Assembly (NCBI GenBank): GCA_000955785.1
Contig: JYOD01000067.1
Span: 1 to 64,000, forward strand
Direction of reading: 5' to 3'
From: Burkholderiaceae bacterium 16
Lineage (GTDB): Bacteria > Pseudomonadota > Gammaproteobacteria > Burkholderiales > Burkholderiaceae
DNA: 64,000 nt
The notes below the pieces were generated by a model. The model did no database searches. It saw nothing but the letters and a program-made list of their open reading frames with translations, and was not told the origin of the DNA. Of this stretch, positions 53,053 to 62,192 are shown piece by piece (the stretch's first letter is position 1; every line of letters starts with the position of its first letter). A program made the position numbers and the translations under genes.

Positions 53053-54993
53053 ATGTCAGTTAACCGCCGGCAATTCATCGCCTCTGCTGCCGCCCTCGGT
53101 GCGGCAGCCTCTTCGGATCTTCTCGCCATGACCCCGAACCCGACTCCCGACCTGATCCTCGTCAACGGCAAGTTCGCCACGCTCGACAAGTCCAACCCGC
53201 AAGCCGACGCGGTCGCAATCCGCGACGGCCGCTTCGTGGGGGTGGGTGTGCGCCAGGACATCATGAAGCTCTCCGGGCCGCAGACAAACGTGATCGACCT
53301 GAACGGCCGGCGGGCCATTCCCGGGCTGATTGACAGCCACATGCACATCATCCGCGGCGGCCTGAACTACAACATGGAGTTGCGCTGGGACGGTGTGCGT
53401 TCGCTGGCCGATGCGATGCGCATGCTCAAGGAACAGGTGGCGCGCACGCCCGCCCCACAATGGGTGCGCGTGGTCGGCGGGTTCACGGAACACCAGTTCG
53501 TGGAAAAACGCTTGCCGACCATCGAGGAACTGAACGCCGTGGCGCCCGATACCCCGGTATTCATCCTGCACCTCTATGACCGCGCCATCCTGAACGGCGC
53601 CGCGCTGCGCGCAGTGGGCTACAACAAGGACACGCCGAATCCGCCGGGTGGCGAGATCGTGCGCGACGCGCGCGGCAATCCCACAGGGCTGCTGCTGGCC
53701 AAGCCGAACGCGACGATTCTCTATGCGACGCTCGCCAAGGGGCCGAAGCTGCCGCCCGAATACCAGAAGAACTCCACGCGCCACTTCATGCGCGAGGTGA
53801 ACCGGCTGGGCCTGACCGGCGTGATCGATGCCGGCGGCGGCTATCAGAACTACCCCGAGGACTACAACATCATCGAGGAGCTGCACAAGGACGGGCAGCT
53901 CACGGTGCGGCTGGCGTACAACCTGTTCACGCAGAAGCCGAAGGAAGAACTGAGCGACTTCAAGACCTGGACGTCGACCGTCAAGCCAGGCCAGGGCGAT
54001 GACCTCTACCGCCACAATGGCGCCGGCGAAATGCTGGTCTACACCGCGGCCGACTACGAGGACTTCCGTGTCGAGCGCCCCGACATGGCGCCGTCGATGG
54101 AAGCCGATCTGGAGCCGGTTATCCGCCTGCTGGCGGAAAAGCGCTGGCCGTGGCGCCTGCATGCCACCTACAACGAGACCATCACGCGTGCGCTGGACGT
54201 CTATGAGAAAGTCGCCAAGGACATCCCGTTTGACGGCCTGAACTGGTTCTTCGACCACGCCGAGACCATCAGCGACCGCAATATAGACCGCATCGCCGCG
54301 CTGGGCGGCGGCATTGCCGTGCAGCACCGCATGGCATACCAGGGCGAGTACTTCGTCGAGCGCTATGGCGCCCGCGCCGCCGAAGCCACGCCGCCGATCA
54401 AGAAGATGCTCGAGAAGGGCGTCAAGGTCGGTGCCGGCACGGACGCGACGCGCGTGGCGTCCTACAACCCGTGGGTGTCGCTGTACTGGCTGACCACCGG
54501 CAAGACCGTCGGCGGCATGTCGATGTATCCGCAGGCCAACCTGCTGGACCGCGACACGGCGCTGCGGCTGTGGACCGAAGCCAACACGTGGTTCTCGTCT
54601 GAAGTGGGCAAGAAGGGCCAGATCAAGGTGGGTCAGCTGGCCGACCTGGCGGTGCTGTCGCAGGACTACTTCAGCGTGCCGGGTGACGAGATCCAGGACA
54701 TCACCTCGGTGATGACGATCCTCGGCGGCAAAGTGGTCTATGGCGACAGCGAGTTCGGCAAACTGTCGCCGGAGATTCCGCCGGCCATGCCGGACTGGTC
54801 GCCAGCCCGCCATGGCAGCCAGTATCGGCCGCGCCCTCAAGCGAAGGCACTGGCGCTGAACACCGCGTGCGGCTGCGCCAGTTCGTGCGGCGTGCATGGC
54901 CATGCGCATGCCAATGCGTGGACCTCGAGCGTGCCGACGTCGGACGAAAGCACGTTCTGGGGCGCGCTGGGCTGCTCGTGCTGGGCATTCTGA
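53053..54993 (+). CDS. Tat-exported YtcJ-like amidohydrolase with Cys/His-rich tail
   Basis: A 646-residue metal-dependent amidohydrolase. The start MSVNRRQFIASAAALGAAASS carries a twin-arginine signal in continuous frame. The metal site starts RRAIPGLIDSHMHIIRGG near residue 90, and further metal-ligand regions lie in RLHATYNETI, FFDHAETIS and GAGTDATRVASYNPW. YtcJ-type enzymes are amidohydrolases of mostly unknown substrate. The C-terminal 45 residues are unusual: CGCASSC, then HGHAHA, and finally CSCWAF at the very end. This tail follows a Pro-rich linker and may bind metal. It is cotranscribed with the hydrolase upstream and DoxX 28 bases downstream. Confidence 0.9.
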   Translation: MSVNRRQFIASAAALGAAASSDLLAMTPNPTPDLILVNGKFATLDKSNPQADAVAIRDGRFVGVGVRQDIMKLSGPQTNVIDLNGRRAIPGLIDSHMHIIRGGLNYNMELRWDGVRSLADAMRMLKEQVARTPAPQWVRVVGGFTEHQFVEKRLPTIEELNAVAPDTPVFILHLYDRAILNGAALRAVGYNKDTPNPPGGEIVRDARGNPTGLLLAKPNATILYATLAKGPKLPPEYQKNSTRHFMREVNRLGLTGVIDAGGGYQNYPEDYNIIEELHKDGQLTVRLAYNLFTQKPKEELSDFKTWTSTVKPGQGDDLYRHNGAGEMLVYTAADYEDFRVERPDMAPSMEADLEPVIRLLAEKRWPWRLHATYNETITRALDVYEKVAKDIPFDGLNWFFDHAETISDRNIDRIAALGGGIAVQHRMAYQGEYFVERYGARAAEATPPIKKMLEKGVKVGAGTDATRVASYNPWVSLYWLTTGKTVGGMSMYPQANLLDRDTALRLWTEANTWFSSEVGKKGQIKVGQLADLAVLSQDYFSVPGDEIQDITSVMTILGGKVVYGDSEFGKLSPEIPPAMPDWSPARHGSQYRPRPQAKALALNTACGCASSCGVHGHAHANAWTSSVPTSDESTFWGALGCSCWAF

Positions 54994-55021
54994 TCCACGT
55001 TGACCACATCGGAGAGCGGCC

Positions 55022-55456
55022 ATGACCATCTCGACGCCCCCGCTAGCCACGGCCGGCAACAACACCCACCGGCTGTCTCGCTGGCTGCGCTGGATCGCCC
55101 TGCTTTTGCTGTGCGCAGCCTACCTGCAGGGCGGATTGGTCAAGCTGTTCGACTTCTCCAGCGCAGTGGCAGAGATGCAGCACTTCGGCCTGTCGCCCGG
55201 CGTGCCGCTGGCCGGGGCGACGATTGCGCTGGAGCTTGGTGCGTCGGCAATGATCCTGACCGGCTTCTGGCGCTGGCTAGGCGCACTGGCGCTGGCGGCG
55301 TTCACGCTGATGGCCACGTTCCTGGCCAACCGGTTTTGGAGCGCACCGCCCGAGGCACAGTTCATGATGGCTAACGCGTTCTTCGAACATCTTGGCCTGG
55401 TGGGTGGGTTCCTGCTCGTGGCGTGGGATGACCTTCGCACGCGGAGACAACCATGA
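55022..55456 (+). CDS. DoxX-family membrane protein
   Basis: A 144-residue inner-membrane protein with four hydrophobic segments. LLLLCAAYLQGGLVKLFDF, EMQHFGLSPGVPLAGATIALELG and FFEHLGLVGGFLLVAWDDL are DoxX features. A GGAGAG ribosome site precedes the ATG. It overlaps the MFS gene by 4 bases (ATGA). Like the DoxX gene at 40063 it is placed near a YcaC-like hydrolase, which suggests a common task, perhaps in handling oxidised compounds. Confidence 0.9.
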   Translation: MTISTPPLATAGNNTHRLSRWLRWIALLLLCAAYLQGGLVKLFDFSSAVAEMQHFGLSPGVPLAGATIALELGASAMILTGFWRWLGALALAAFTLMATFLANRFWSAPPEAQFMMANAFFEHLGLVGGFLLVAWDDLRTRRQP

Positions 55457-57066
55457 CGCAATCTGCCATCTCGGCGGCCAAGCCTGCATCGGGCGGCACG
55501 TTTGCCCCGCTGGCCCAACCCACGTTTGCGGTACTGTGGGTGGCCACGATCCTCGGTAACATCGGCAGCTTCATGCGCGATGTGGCCAGCGCATGGCTGG
55601 CAACCGATCTTTCCACTTCACCGGCAGCGGTCGCCACCATCCAGGCGGCTGCCACGCTGCCCGTCTTCCTGTTAGCGATTCCGGCCGGTGTGCTCTCCGA
55701 CATCCTCGACCGGCGCCGCTTCCTGATCGTGATCCAGCTCGGACTGGCCATGGTCAGCGGCACGCTGATGCTGCTGGCGTGGCGCCAGGCGCTGACGATC
55801 GAAATCCTGATTGCGCTGGCGTTCGTCGGCGGTGTGGGTGCGGCGATGATGGGGCCGACGTGGCAGTCGATCGTGCCCGAGCTCGTGCCGCCGAGCACGC
55901 TGCGACAGGCTGTGGCACTGAACTCGCTGGGCGTGAACGTCGCCCGTGCGATTGGACCGGCTACCGGGGGTCTGCTGCTCGCGGCATTCGGCGCGGCTGC
56001 CACGTATAGCGCAGACCTGCTCAGCTATGTGTTCGTCATCGCTGCGCTGATCTGGTGGAAGCGTCCCGAAAAGCCAAGCGATCCGCTGCGCGAACACTTC
56101 TTCAGCGCTTTCCGAGCAGGCTTACGCTTCACGCGCGCGCACAGCAAGCTGCACGTAGTATTGGCGCGCGCAGCAGTGCATTTTGCCTTCGGCAGCGGCG
56201 TATGGGCGTTGTTGCCGCTGGTAGCCCGTCAGCTGTTGCATGGCGGTGCCAGCCTCTATGGTGTGTTGCTGGGCGCAGTGGGCGCTGGCGCGATCCTTGG
56301 CGCGCTGACGATGTCCAGGCTGCAGCAGCGGCTCGACACAGATGGCATGGTGCTGTTGTCCGCGATCGTCACGGCGGTCGTCATGGCGGCGCTGTCGAGC
56401 GCACCACCCATATGGCTGGCATTGCCGCTACTGTTGCTGCTCGGCGCCGCGTGGATTATGGCGCTGACCACGCTCGGCGGCGCGGCGCAGGCGATCCTGC
56501 CGAACTGGGTGCGCGGCCGCGCGCTGGCGGTCTACCAAATGGTGTTCAACGGCGCGCTGGCCGGTGGCAGCCTGGTCTGGGGCTTTGTGGCGCAGGCACT
56601 GGGCACACCGCACGCGCTGCTGATCGCCGCGGCGGGGCTGGTCGTTACCGCGCTGATTCTGCACCGCATGCGGCTGCCGCGCGGCGAGGAAGACCTCGGT
56701 CCCGCACGTCACTGGCCCGAACCGGAGATGGCCGGCGAGATCGCGCACGACCGTGGTCCGGTGATGATCCTGATCGAATACTGCATCCCGCCTGCCAACC
56801 GCGATGCGTTCCTGCATGCGGTGCACAAGCTGTCGGAAGAGCGTCTGCGTGACGGTGCGTTCAGCTGGGGCGTGATGGAAGATCCGGCCAACCCCGAACT
56901 GCTGACCGAGTGGTTCCTGGTCGAGTCGTGGGCCGAGCACCTCCGCCAGCACCAGCGGGTGCCCAATGCCGATGCCGATCTGCAACGCGACGTGGCAGGT
57001 TTCCACGTGGGCGCCAAGCCGCCGCAGGTGCGGCACCTGCTCGGACTGGGCCTGCCGCCGGCGTAG
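55453..57066 (+). CDS. MFS transporter (MFS_3/EntS-like) with C-terminal ABM-like domain
   Basis: A 537-residue protein. Residues 20-410 form a 12-helix major facilitator domain; the sequences LWVATILGNIGSFMRDVASAW, LAIPAGVLSDILDRRRFL and SLGVNVARAIGPATGG are typical of the MFS_3 group. After a linker, residues about 440-530 form a soluble ferredoxin-like domain (MILIEYCIPPANRDAFLHAV, ending HLLGLGLPPA) that resembles antibiotic biosynthesis monooxygenase-type proteins. The fusion is found in some MFS_3 members. It suggests that the exporter is coupled to modification or sensing of its substrate. It overlaps DoxX by 4 bases. Confidence 0.88.
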   Translation: MTQSAISAAKPASGGTFAPLAQPTFAVLWVATILGNIGSFMRDVASAWLATDLSTSPAAVATIQAAATLPVFLLAIPAGVLSDILDRRRFLIVIQLGLAMVSGTLMLLAWRQALTIEILIALAFVGGVGAAMMGPTWQSIVPELVPPSTLRQAVALNSLGVNVARAIGPATGGLLLAAFGAAATYSADLLSYVFVIAALIWWKRPEKPSDPLREHFFSAFRAGLRFTRAHSKLHVVLARAAVHFAFGSGVWALLPLVARQLLHGGASLYGVLLGAVGAGAILGALTMSRLQQRLDTDGMVLLSAIVTAVVMAALSSAPPIWLALPLLLLLGAAWIMALTTLGGAAQAILPNWVRGRALAVYQMVFNGALAGGSLVWGFVAQALGTPHALLIAAAGLVVTALILHRMRLPRGEEDLGPARHWPEPEMAGEIAHDRGPVMILIEYCIPPANRDAFLHAVHKLSEERLRDGAFSWGVMEDPANPELLTEWFLVESWAEHLRQHQRVPNADADLQRDVAGFHVGAKPPQVRHLLGLGLPPA

Positions 57067-57104
57067 CGCCGCACCGATTCCCCCCCTTTCCAACCTTGTC
57101 TCAT

Positions 57105-57398
57105 ATGAAGCTCTATCTCATCTCCCTTGGCGCCGGCATCCTGGTCGGCATCATCTATGCATTGATGCAGGTCCGCTCGCCAGCGCCGCCCGCAATTGCT
57201 TTGATCGGGCTGCTAGGCATGCTGATTGGCGAGCAGGTTGTGCCGCCGGTCAAGCGCATGCTGGCGGGCGAGTCAGTAACCATTGCATGGTTCCGCGGCG
57301 AATGCGTCCCGAAGATTACGGGTACACCGCCCAATGCGGACACGACCGTTGAACCGTCGGCATCCCTCCGCGCGCGTAGCAAAGAAGGGAACCAGTAA
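57105..57398 (+). CDS. XapX-domain small membrane protein
   Basis: A 97-residue protein. Two hydrophobic helices, LYLISLGAGILVGIIYALM and PAIALIGLLGMLIGEQVVP, are typical of XapX-domain proteins, with RSPAPPAIALIGLLGML as the core. A hydrophilic tail of about 45 residues follows (FRGECVPKITGTPPNAD). The ATG at 57105 lies 38 bases after the MFS gene. Function unknown; XapX genes often sit next to YcaC and amidohydrolase genes in proteobacteria, as here. Confidence 0.88.
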   Translation: MKLYLISLGAGILVGIIYALMQVRSPAPPAIALIGLLGMLIGEQVVPPVKRMLAGESVTIAWFRGECVPKITGTPPNADTTVEPSASLRARSKEGNQ

Positions 57399-57402
57399 CG
57401 GC

Positions 57403-58551
57403 ATGAGTCGTTTCCGAAACCAGCCCGAAGCACTTACCAGCCGTACTATCGCAATCGCGCCCCGGCGCATTTACGCCGCCTTGGCAGCGTCCTTGTCCGC
57501 GGCCGCGGCACCTGCCGTGGCGGGGAACAATGTCTCGGTCTATGGCCGGCTGAACACAGCAATCGAGTATGTGACCGTGACCACCGCAACCGACGGCACC
57601 AGACTAGGCAATACGGCGCGCCTCACGAATAACCGCTCCGTGTTCGGCTTACGGGGCGAGGAACCGTTGGCCAACGGGATCAAGGCGATCTGGCAAATCG
57701 AAAGCGCCCTGTCGATTGACAACGGCACGGGGCAAATCGCCGCGCGAGATACCCGGCTCGGCCTTCAGAGCCCGTACGGCACCCTCTTCATGGGCAACTG
57801 GGACACACCATACACAAGTGCGACCAAGAGCTACGACCCGTATTACCCCACAACTGCGGGTTACATGGCGCTGATAGGCAATGGCGCTGCCTCTACCAGC
57901 GACAATGTCCAGAACACCAGCTCATTTGATCGACGGCAGAAGAACTCGTTGCACTACCAGTCGCCGACGTGGCACGGCTTGAGCGGCGCCATCGCCTGGG
58001 GATTGCCGGAAGAGAAGACAACGGTGCCGCGCAATCCGGCGCTGTATTCCTTTGCCACCGCCTATGACCACGGCAACCTGAACCTGACGCTTGCCTATGA
58101 AATCCACCAGCACTATCAGACCAGCGGACGCAACGACGACGCAATCAAGGCAGGAATTTCCTACCAATTCCCGTCGGCACGCGTCAGTGCCCTGTATGAA
58201 CGCCTGCACTATCGTACCGCCACTGGAGACCTTACGCGCGATGGCTACTATGTCTCGCTGATACAGCAGCTTGGCACTGGTAGCATACGCGCCGGCTTCG
58301 CCTTTGTCGGCAATGGCACCGGCACGGCTACGGAAACGATTGGATCCGTCCGCAGTGGTTCGGAAACCGGCGCATGTCAGGTAACTGTCGGCTATGACTA
58401 TCCCCTTTCCAAGCGAACTGCGCTATACGCTTACTACAGCCACATCAACAACCGCAGCAACGCGATCTATGACTTCGCCATCAATAACATCGGCATCAAG
58501 GCTGGCGCCGACCCGCAGACGTTCGCCATTGCGATGCGGCACAGCTTCTGA
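57403..58551 (+). CDS. Gram-negative porin (OmpC/Burkholderia type)
   Basis: A 382-residue trimeric porin. The start at 57403 (MSRFRNQPEALTSRTIA) lies 4 bases after the XapX stop; the signal region AALAASLSAAAAPAVAGNN leads to the mature start VSVYGRLNTAIEYVT. Porin_4 features are FGLRGEEPLANGIKAIWQIE, SPYGTLFMGNWDTPYT and YDYPLSKRTALYAYYSHINN, and the protein ends AIAMRHSF with a terminal Phe. The N-terminal extension before the signal core is longer than usual, so a later start is possible. It is probably the outer-membrane route for the cluster's substrate. Confidence 0.9.
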   Translation: MSRFRNQPEALTSRTIAIAPRRIYAALAASLSAAAAPAVAGNNVSVYGRLNTAIEYVTVTTATDGTRLGNTARLTNNRSVFGLRGEEPLANGIKAIWQIESALSIDNGTGQIAARDTRLGLQSPYGTLFMGNWDTPYTSATKSYDPYYPTTAGYMALIGNGAASTSDNVQNTSSFDRRQKNSLHYQSPTWHGLSGAIAWGLPEEKTTVPRNPALYSFATAYDHGNLNLTLAYEIHQHYQTSGRNDDAIKAGISYQFPSARVSALYERLHYRTATGDLTRDGYYVSLIQQLGTGSIRAGFAFVGNGTGTATETIGSVRSGSETGACQVTVGYDYPLSKRTALYAYYSHINNRSNAIYDFAINNIGIKAGADPQTFAIAMRHSF

Positions 58552-58584
58552 CCCTCAACTGACCAACGTTCGCGGGAGACCACA

Positions 58585-59310
58585 TTGACACCCACACAGC
58601 TTCCCGACACGGGCCGCGCTAATCTTTCGGGACCGGCGTTCGGCTGCATCCTGGCCTTCGTCGCAGGCTATGTAGACGTGGTCGGGTTCATTTCACTATT
58701 CGGCCTATTTACGGCACACGTGACAGGAAACTTCGTGATGATCGGCGTCGACATCGCCGGTGATTCGACAGGCCTGCTCGCTAAACTGCTTGCGCTGCCG
58801 ACTTTTGCCTTGGCGGTTGCGGCCGCCAGACTGACCGAGTCACGCATCGTACGGGACAAACAATCGGCACCCCCGCTGTTGCTATTTGCCGAGGCCGCGG
58901 CGCTGGTTCTTTTCATAATTGCCGGACTCCACGCCTCTCCCAATTCCGATCCGGGTACGCCGGCGGCCGTCGGCGCCGGCATGCTTGCCGTGGTGGCCAT
59001 GGGTATTCAGAACTCACTGTCCAGGACGTCTTTGTCAGACCTTGGCCCCACTACGATCATGACGGGAAATACCACGCAAATTATCATTGACCTGGTGGAC
59101 CTGCCATCCGCATCTGAGACGGAACGCGAAGCCATACGCGGTCGGCTCAAAAAGATGGTGCCGGCGCTCGCGGGTTTCGCATCGGGCGCCGCTCTCGGCG
59201 CCCTTGGCTATTCGATGCTTTCGATCTGGTGTGTCATGCTGCCAGCCGTATTGCTGACGGCGCTCGGTCTATTGACTTGGCGCAATGGCGCAAACAGCCT
59301 TCAGAAGTGA
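58585..59310 (+). CDS. DUF1275 (YoaK-like) membrane protein
   Basis: A 241-residue inner-membrane protein with about six hydrophobic segments. The start is a TTG at 58585 with a GGGAG ribosome site. The DUF1275 signature is visible: FVAGYVDVVGFISLFGLFTAHVTGN, then MGIQNSLSRTSLSDLGPTTIMTGN, and a C-terminal hydrophobic pair. Function unknown; the family is widespread in soil bacteria. It follows the porin gene by 33 bases. Confidence 0.88.
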   Translation: MTPTQLPDTGRANLSGPAFGCILAFVAGYVDVVGFISLFGLFTAHVTGNFVMIGVDIAGDSTGLLAKLLALPTFALAVAAARLTESRIVRDKQSAPPLLLFAEAAALVLFIIAGLHASPNSDPGTPAAVGAGMLAVVAMGIQNSLSRTSLSDLGPTTIMTGNTTQIIIDLVDLPSASETEREAIRGRLKKMVPALAGFASGAALGALGYSMLSIWCVMLPAVLLTALGLLTWRNGANSLQK

Positions 59311-59759
59311 ATTGGCAGACGAGTGAATTCGAGACGCCCTCGCCTTCCTGCGGTTCACCGATCTCACATCGCCGCTGCCAGTGCCGAGCTGAGCAAGCAG
59401 CATTCCAAAGTCCGCGACCAGGCCGAAGACCCAGCCAGCTAATACGAACAGACAATGGCCACAGCCTGCATCGCCAATTAATCTCTCCTGGTTTTGCAGG
59501 GCGGCACGCTGCAACTGACATTGACCTGAATCGGCGTTTGGAAGCCTGTCCGGTCACCTTGCTGTGCGGGCCCGGAGTTCGCCCCCAAACAAGTGGTTGG
59601 CCATAGCCAGGTCCCGGGTAGCCGGAGCAGTGCACTGTGCTGAGGACAGCCCTGTGCGGGGAAGGGTGACTCATCGTCTGCCTCCTCTGGTTTCGCATCC
59701 GTCTACTGATTTCCGGCACGAAGGCCCCCCAATTTCCTTCACCAACAAGAAGACTCACG
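59311..59759. promoter_or_regulatory. Catalase upstream region
   Basis: A 449-base gap before the catalase gene. It contains the element at 59439-59461 that is shared with the YcaC-like promoter. No gene is recognisable; several overlapping short frames are present on both strands but carry no family sequence. No clear OxyR-type site was identified. Confidence 0.4.
59439..59461 (+). promoter_or_regulatory. Shared element upstream of catalase
   Basis: CTAATACGAACAGACAATGG followed by CCA, 299 bases before the catalase start. It matches the element at 51082-51104 at 20 of 23 positions and has the same orientation relative to the downstream gene. Confidence 0.4.
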
Positions 59760-61202
59760 ATGAACAGAGACACTCTCACCACGGCGGCGGGCGCACCGGT
59801 CACCGACAATCAGAACTCCCAGACCGCCGGTCCGCGCGGGCCGATGCTGCTGCAGGATGTCTGGTTCCTGGAGAAGCTGGCCCATTTCGACCGCGAGGTC
59901 ATTCCAGAGCGCCGCGTGCACGCCAAGGGTTCAGGCGCGTATGGCACGTTCCGCGTGACGCACGACATCACGAAGTACACGAAGGCATCGATCTTCGCGG
60001 AGATCGGCAAGGAGACGCCGCTGTTCATTCGCTTCTCGACCGTGGCCGGCGAGCGCGGCGCGGCTGATGCCGAGCGAGACGTGCGCGGCTTCTCGGTCAA
60101 GTTCTACACGGACGAGGGCAATTGGGATGTCGTCGGCAACAACACGCCGGTGTTCTTCGTACGCGATCCGCTCAAGTTTCCGGACTTCATCCACACTCAG
60201 AAACGCAATCCGCGCACCAACCTACGTGACCCGATCGCCGTGTGGGATTTCTGGTCGAAGCATCCGGAGTCGCTGCACCAGGTCACGATCCTCATGAGCG
60301 ACCGCGGCCTGCCGCAGAACTACCGCCAGATTCACGGCTTCGGCTCGCACACGTACTCGTTCATCAACGCGAACAACGAGCGCTTCTGGGTCAAACTCCA
60401 CTTCAAGTCGCAGCAGGGCATCGCGAACTGGACCAACGAGGAGGCGGCGAAGGTCGTGGCCGCCGACCGCGAGAGCGCGCAGCGCGACTTGTACGCGAAT
60501 ATCGAGAAAAGAGATTTCCCGCGCTGGAACCTGCGCGTGCAGATTATGCCGGAGGCCGATGCGGTGAAATACCACATCAATCCTTTCGACCTGACCAAGG
60601 TGTGGCCGCACAAGGACTACCCGCTGATCGACGTCGGCGTGCTCGAATTGAACCGTAATCCGGAGAACTATTTTGCCGAGGTGGAGCAGGTGGCGATGAA
60701 TCCGGCCAACATCGTGCCGGGCATCGGCTTCTCGCCGGACAAGATGCTGCAGGGCCGGCTGTTCTCGTACGGCGACACCCAGCGTTATCGCCTGGGGATC
60801 AACCACCACCAGATCCCGGTCAACGCGCCAAAATGCTCGTTCTATAACAGCTTCCACCGTGACGGCGCGATGCGCGTGGACGGCAATCGGGGCAGCAAGC
60901 TCAACTACGAGCCGAACCGCCAGGGCACCTTCGCGGCGAGCGAGCGCGCTCTCGAGCCGCCACTGGTGCTCGATGGTGCGGCGGACCGCTGGGACCACCG
61001 CGTCGACACGGACTACTACAGCCAGCCAGGGGCACTGTTCCGCCTTTTCGACGAGGGTCAGCGGCAGCGGCTGTTCGCAAACATCGCGGTGGCAATGCAG
61101 GGCGTGCCCGAGGAAATTGTGCGCGTGCAGATTGAACATTTCACCAAGGCCGATCCGACCTATGGTGAAGGAATCCGGCGTGCAGTGAACTGCCTAAAGT
61201 AA
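59760..61202 (+). CDS. katA: Monofunctional heme catalase (small subunit, clade 3 type)
   Basis: A 480-residue catalase that dismutates hydrogen peroxide in the cytoplasm. The distal His is in [15 protein letters not shown] near residue 54. The distal Asn is in [20 protein letters not shown]. The proximal heme ligand Tyr is in [14 protein letters not shown] near 339. Length and the absence of a large C-terminal domain fit small-subunit catalases. ATG at 59760 has no strong ribosome site directly before it. It closes the cluster; together with YcaC, DoxX and the small monooxygenases it supports an oxidative-stress theme. Confidence 0.96.
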   Translation: MNRDTLTTAAGAPVTDNQNSQTAGPRGPMLLQDVWFLEKLAHFDREVIPERRVHAKGSGAYGTFRVTHDITKYTKASIFAEIGKETPLFIRFSTVAGERGAADAERDVRGFSVKFYTDEGNWDVVGNNTPVFFVRDPLKFPDFIHTQKRNPRTNLRDPIAVWDFWSKHPESLHQVTILMSDRGLPQNYRQIHGFGSHTYSFINANNERFWVKLHFKSQQGIANWTNEEAAKVVAADRESAQRDLYANIEKRDFPRWNLRVQIMPEADAVKYHINPFDLTKVWPHKDYPLIDVGVLELNRNPENYFAEVEQVAMNPANIVPGIGFSPDKMLQGRLFSYGDTQRYRLGINHHQIPVNAPKCSFYNSFHRDGAMRVDGNRGSKLNYEPNRQGTFAASERALEPPLVLDGAADRWDHRVDTDYYSQPGALFRLFDEGQRQRLFANIAVAMQGVPEEIVRVQIEHFTKADPTYGEGIRRAVNCLK

Positions 61203-61727
61203 GCTGACCGATCCACCGCCGTCCTGCTCAGGAGGGCAGCGGGAACTTGAGTCGGTACGAGCAAGGCTGCCACTCTCTTGCTGCGATGGCAGTACCAAGG
61301 CAAGCAAAGCTCGTGCCTCCGAGCATTTCAGCAAGATAACGAGTCACTGCGGGCAAGCAGGTCGACTGCTGGCTAAGGGCGCTACGCTGCTCCCTACTAC
61401 AGCGGCATCGACAATCAAAATAGCGCCGTCTACCATCAATCATCAAACGGTCCCGGCGCCGCCCGCACCTACAAGGACTTTTGAGTATGCGGCGCCATTT
61501 CGAAGCAGCTATGCATGTAATACCTTGGTATGAATCGGACAGAATAGCTGGCTGGCTCACTATCGCGGGGGGCTGATTTTCCTGGTCAGCGTGACTTCAT
61601 CGCAACGTAGCGTGGGACGTGCACCCGAGGAATCGGCAATACCATCGTATGATAGGGTGTGCACCGGTTTGGCGTTACTCTTCCAGCGGAGCATTGCCAG
61701 CGCTCAACGCGTATACAAGGAGTCAGT
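61203..61727. promoter_or_regulatory. Region between catalase and response regulator
   Basis: A 525-base gap. It contains two similar short dyads, ATACCTTGGTAT at 61520-61531 (perfect palindrome) and ATACCATCGTAT at 61639-61650, 119 bases apart and upstream of the response regulator. A 110-codon minus-strand frame here has no recognisable content and is not called. Confidence 0.45.
61520..61531. promoter_or_regulatory. ATACC-TT-GGTAT palindrome
   Basis: A perfect 12-base palindrome about 200 bases before the response regulator start at 61728. A near copy is at 61639-61650 (10 of 12 positions), about 80 bases before the start. They may be paired operator sites. Confidence 0.35.
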
Positions 61728-62120
61728 GTGATAGCTCGCCCCACGATCGCAATAGTTGATGACGATGTCGCCGTCCGAAATGCCATGGGGGGGCTGCTGC
61801 GTTCGCTCGATCTTGGCGTGCAATTGTTCGGAGGCGGTCAAGAGCTACTGCGGTGCACTTCGCTGCCTTGCCTGTCCTGCGTGATCACAGACGCGCAAAT
61901 GCCCGGCATGGACGGCTTCGCTTTGATAGAGGCCCTGCGCGCACGCAATCTCGATATGCCTGTCATTTTCATGACTGCATTTGCGCATGATGGATTCGAT
62001 CAGCGTGCCATGGCACTGGGTGCGACGTGCGTCCTTTACAAGCCCTTCCAGGACACGGACATGATTCAATGCATTGAAAAAGCATTACGTCCTCGCAAGA
62101 CGGACTCTCCTCCATCGTGA
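61728..62120 (+). CDS. Single-domain response regulator
   Basis: A 130-residue receiver protein without an output domain. It starts at GTG 61728, with AAGGAG five bases before. The acidic pair is in TIAIVDDDVAVRNAMGG, the phospho-acceptor Asp in CVITDAQMPGMDGFALIE, the Thr/Ser in VIFMTAFAHD, and the Lys in VLYKPFQDTD. Such proteins act in phosphorelays or bind partner proteins. It is convergent with the FixJ-type regulator at 62193. Confidence 0.9.
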   Translation: MIARPTIAIVDDDVAVRNAMGGLLRSLDLGVQLFGGGQELLRCTSLPCLSCVITDAQMPGMDGFALIEALRARNLDMPVIFMTAFAHDGFDQRAMALGATCVLYKPFQDTDMIQCIEKALRPRKTDSPPS

Positions 62121-62192
62121 GTGTGTCGTGCAGTGGATCGATGAGACGTTCTTACATGACCTTCGTCCTCTGCACGCTGCCCCATGCCGGCC

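Noticed and set aside
53056-55065. A 669-codon minus-strand open frame opposite the amidohydrolase
   Set aside because: The plus strand encodes an unmistakable Tat-exported amidohydrolase. The opposite frame is His/Arg/Val-rich, as usual for antisense shadows in high-GC DNA, and has no family sequence.
61228-61560. A 110-codon minus-strand frame after catalase
   Set aside because: Cys/Arg-rich composition, no family similarity that I recognise, and it overlaps candidate regulatory dyads.
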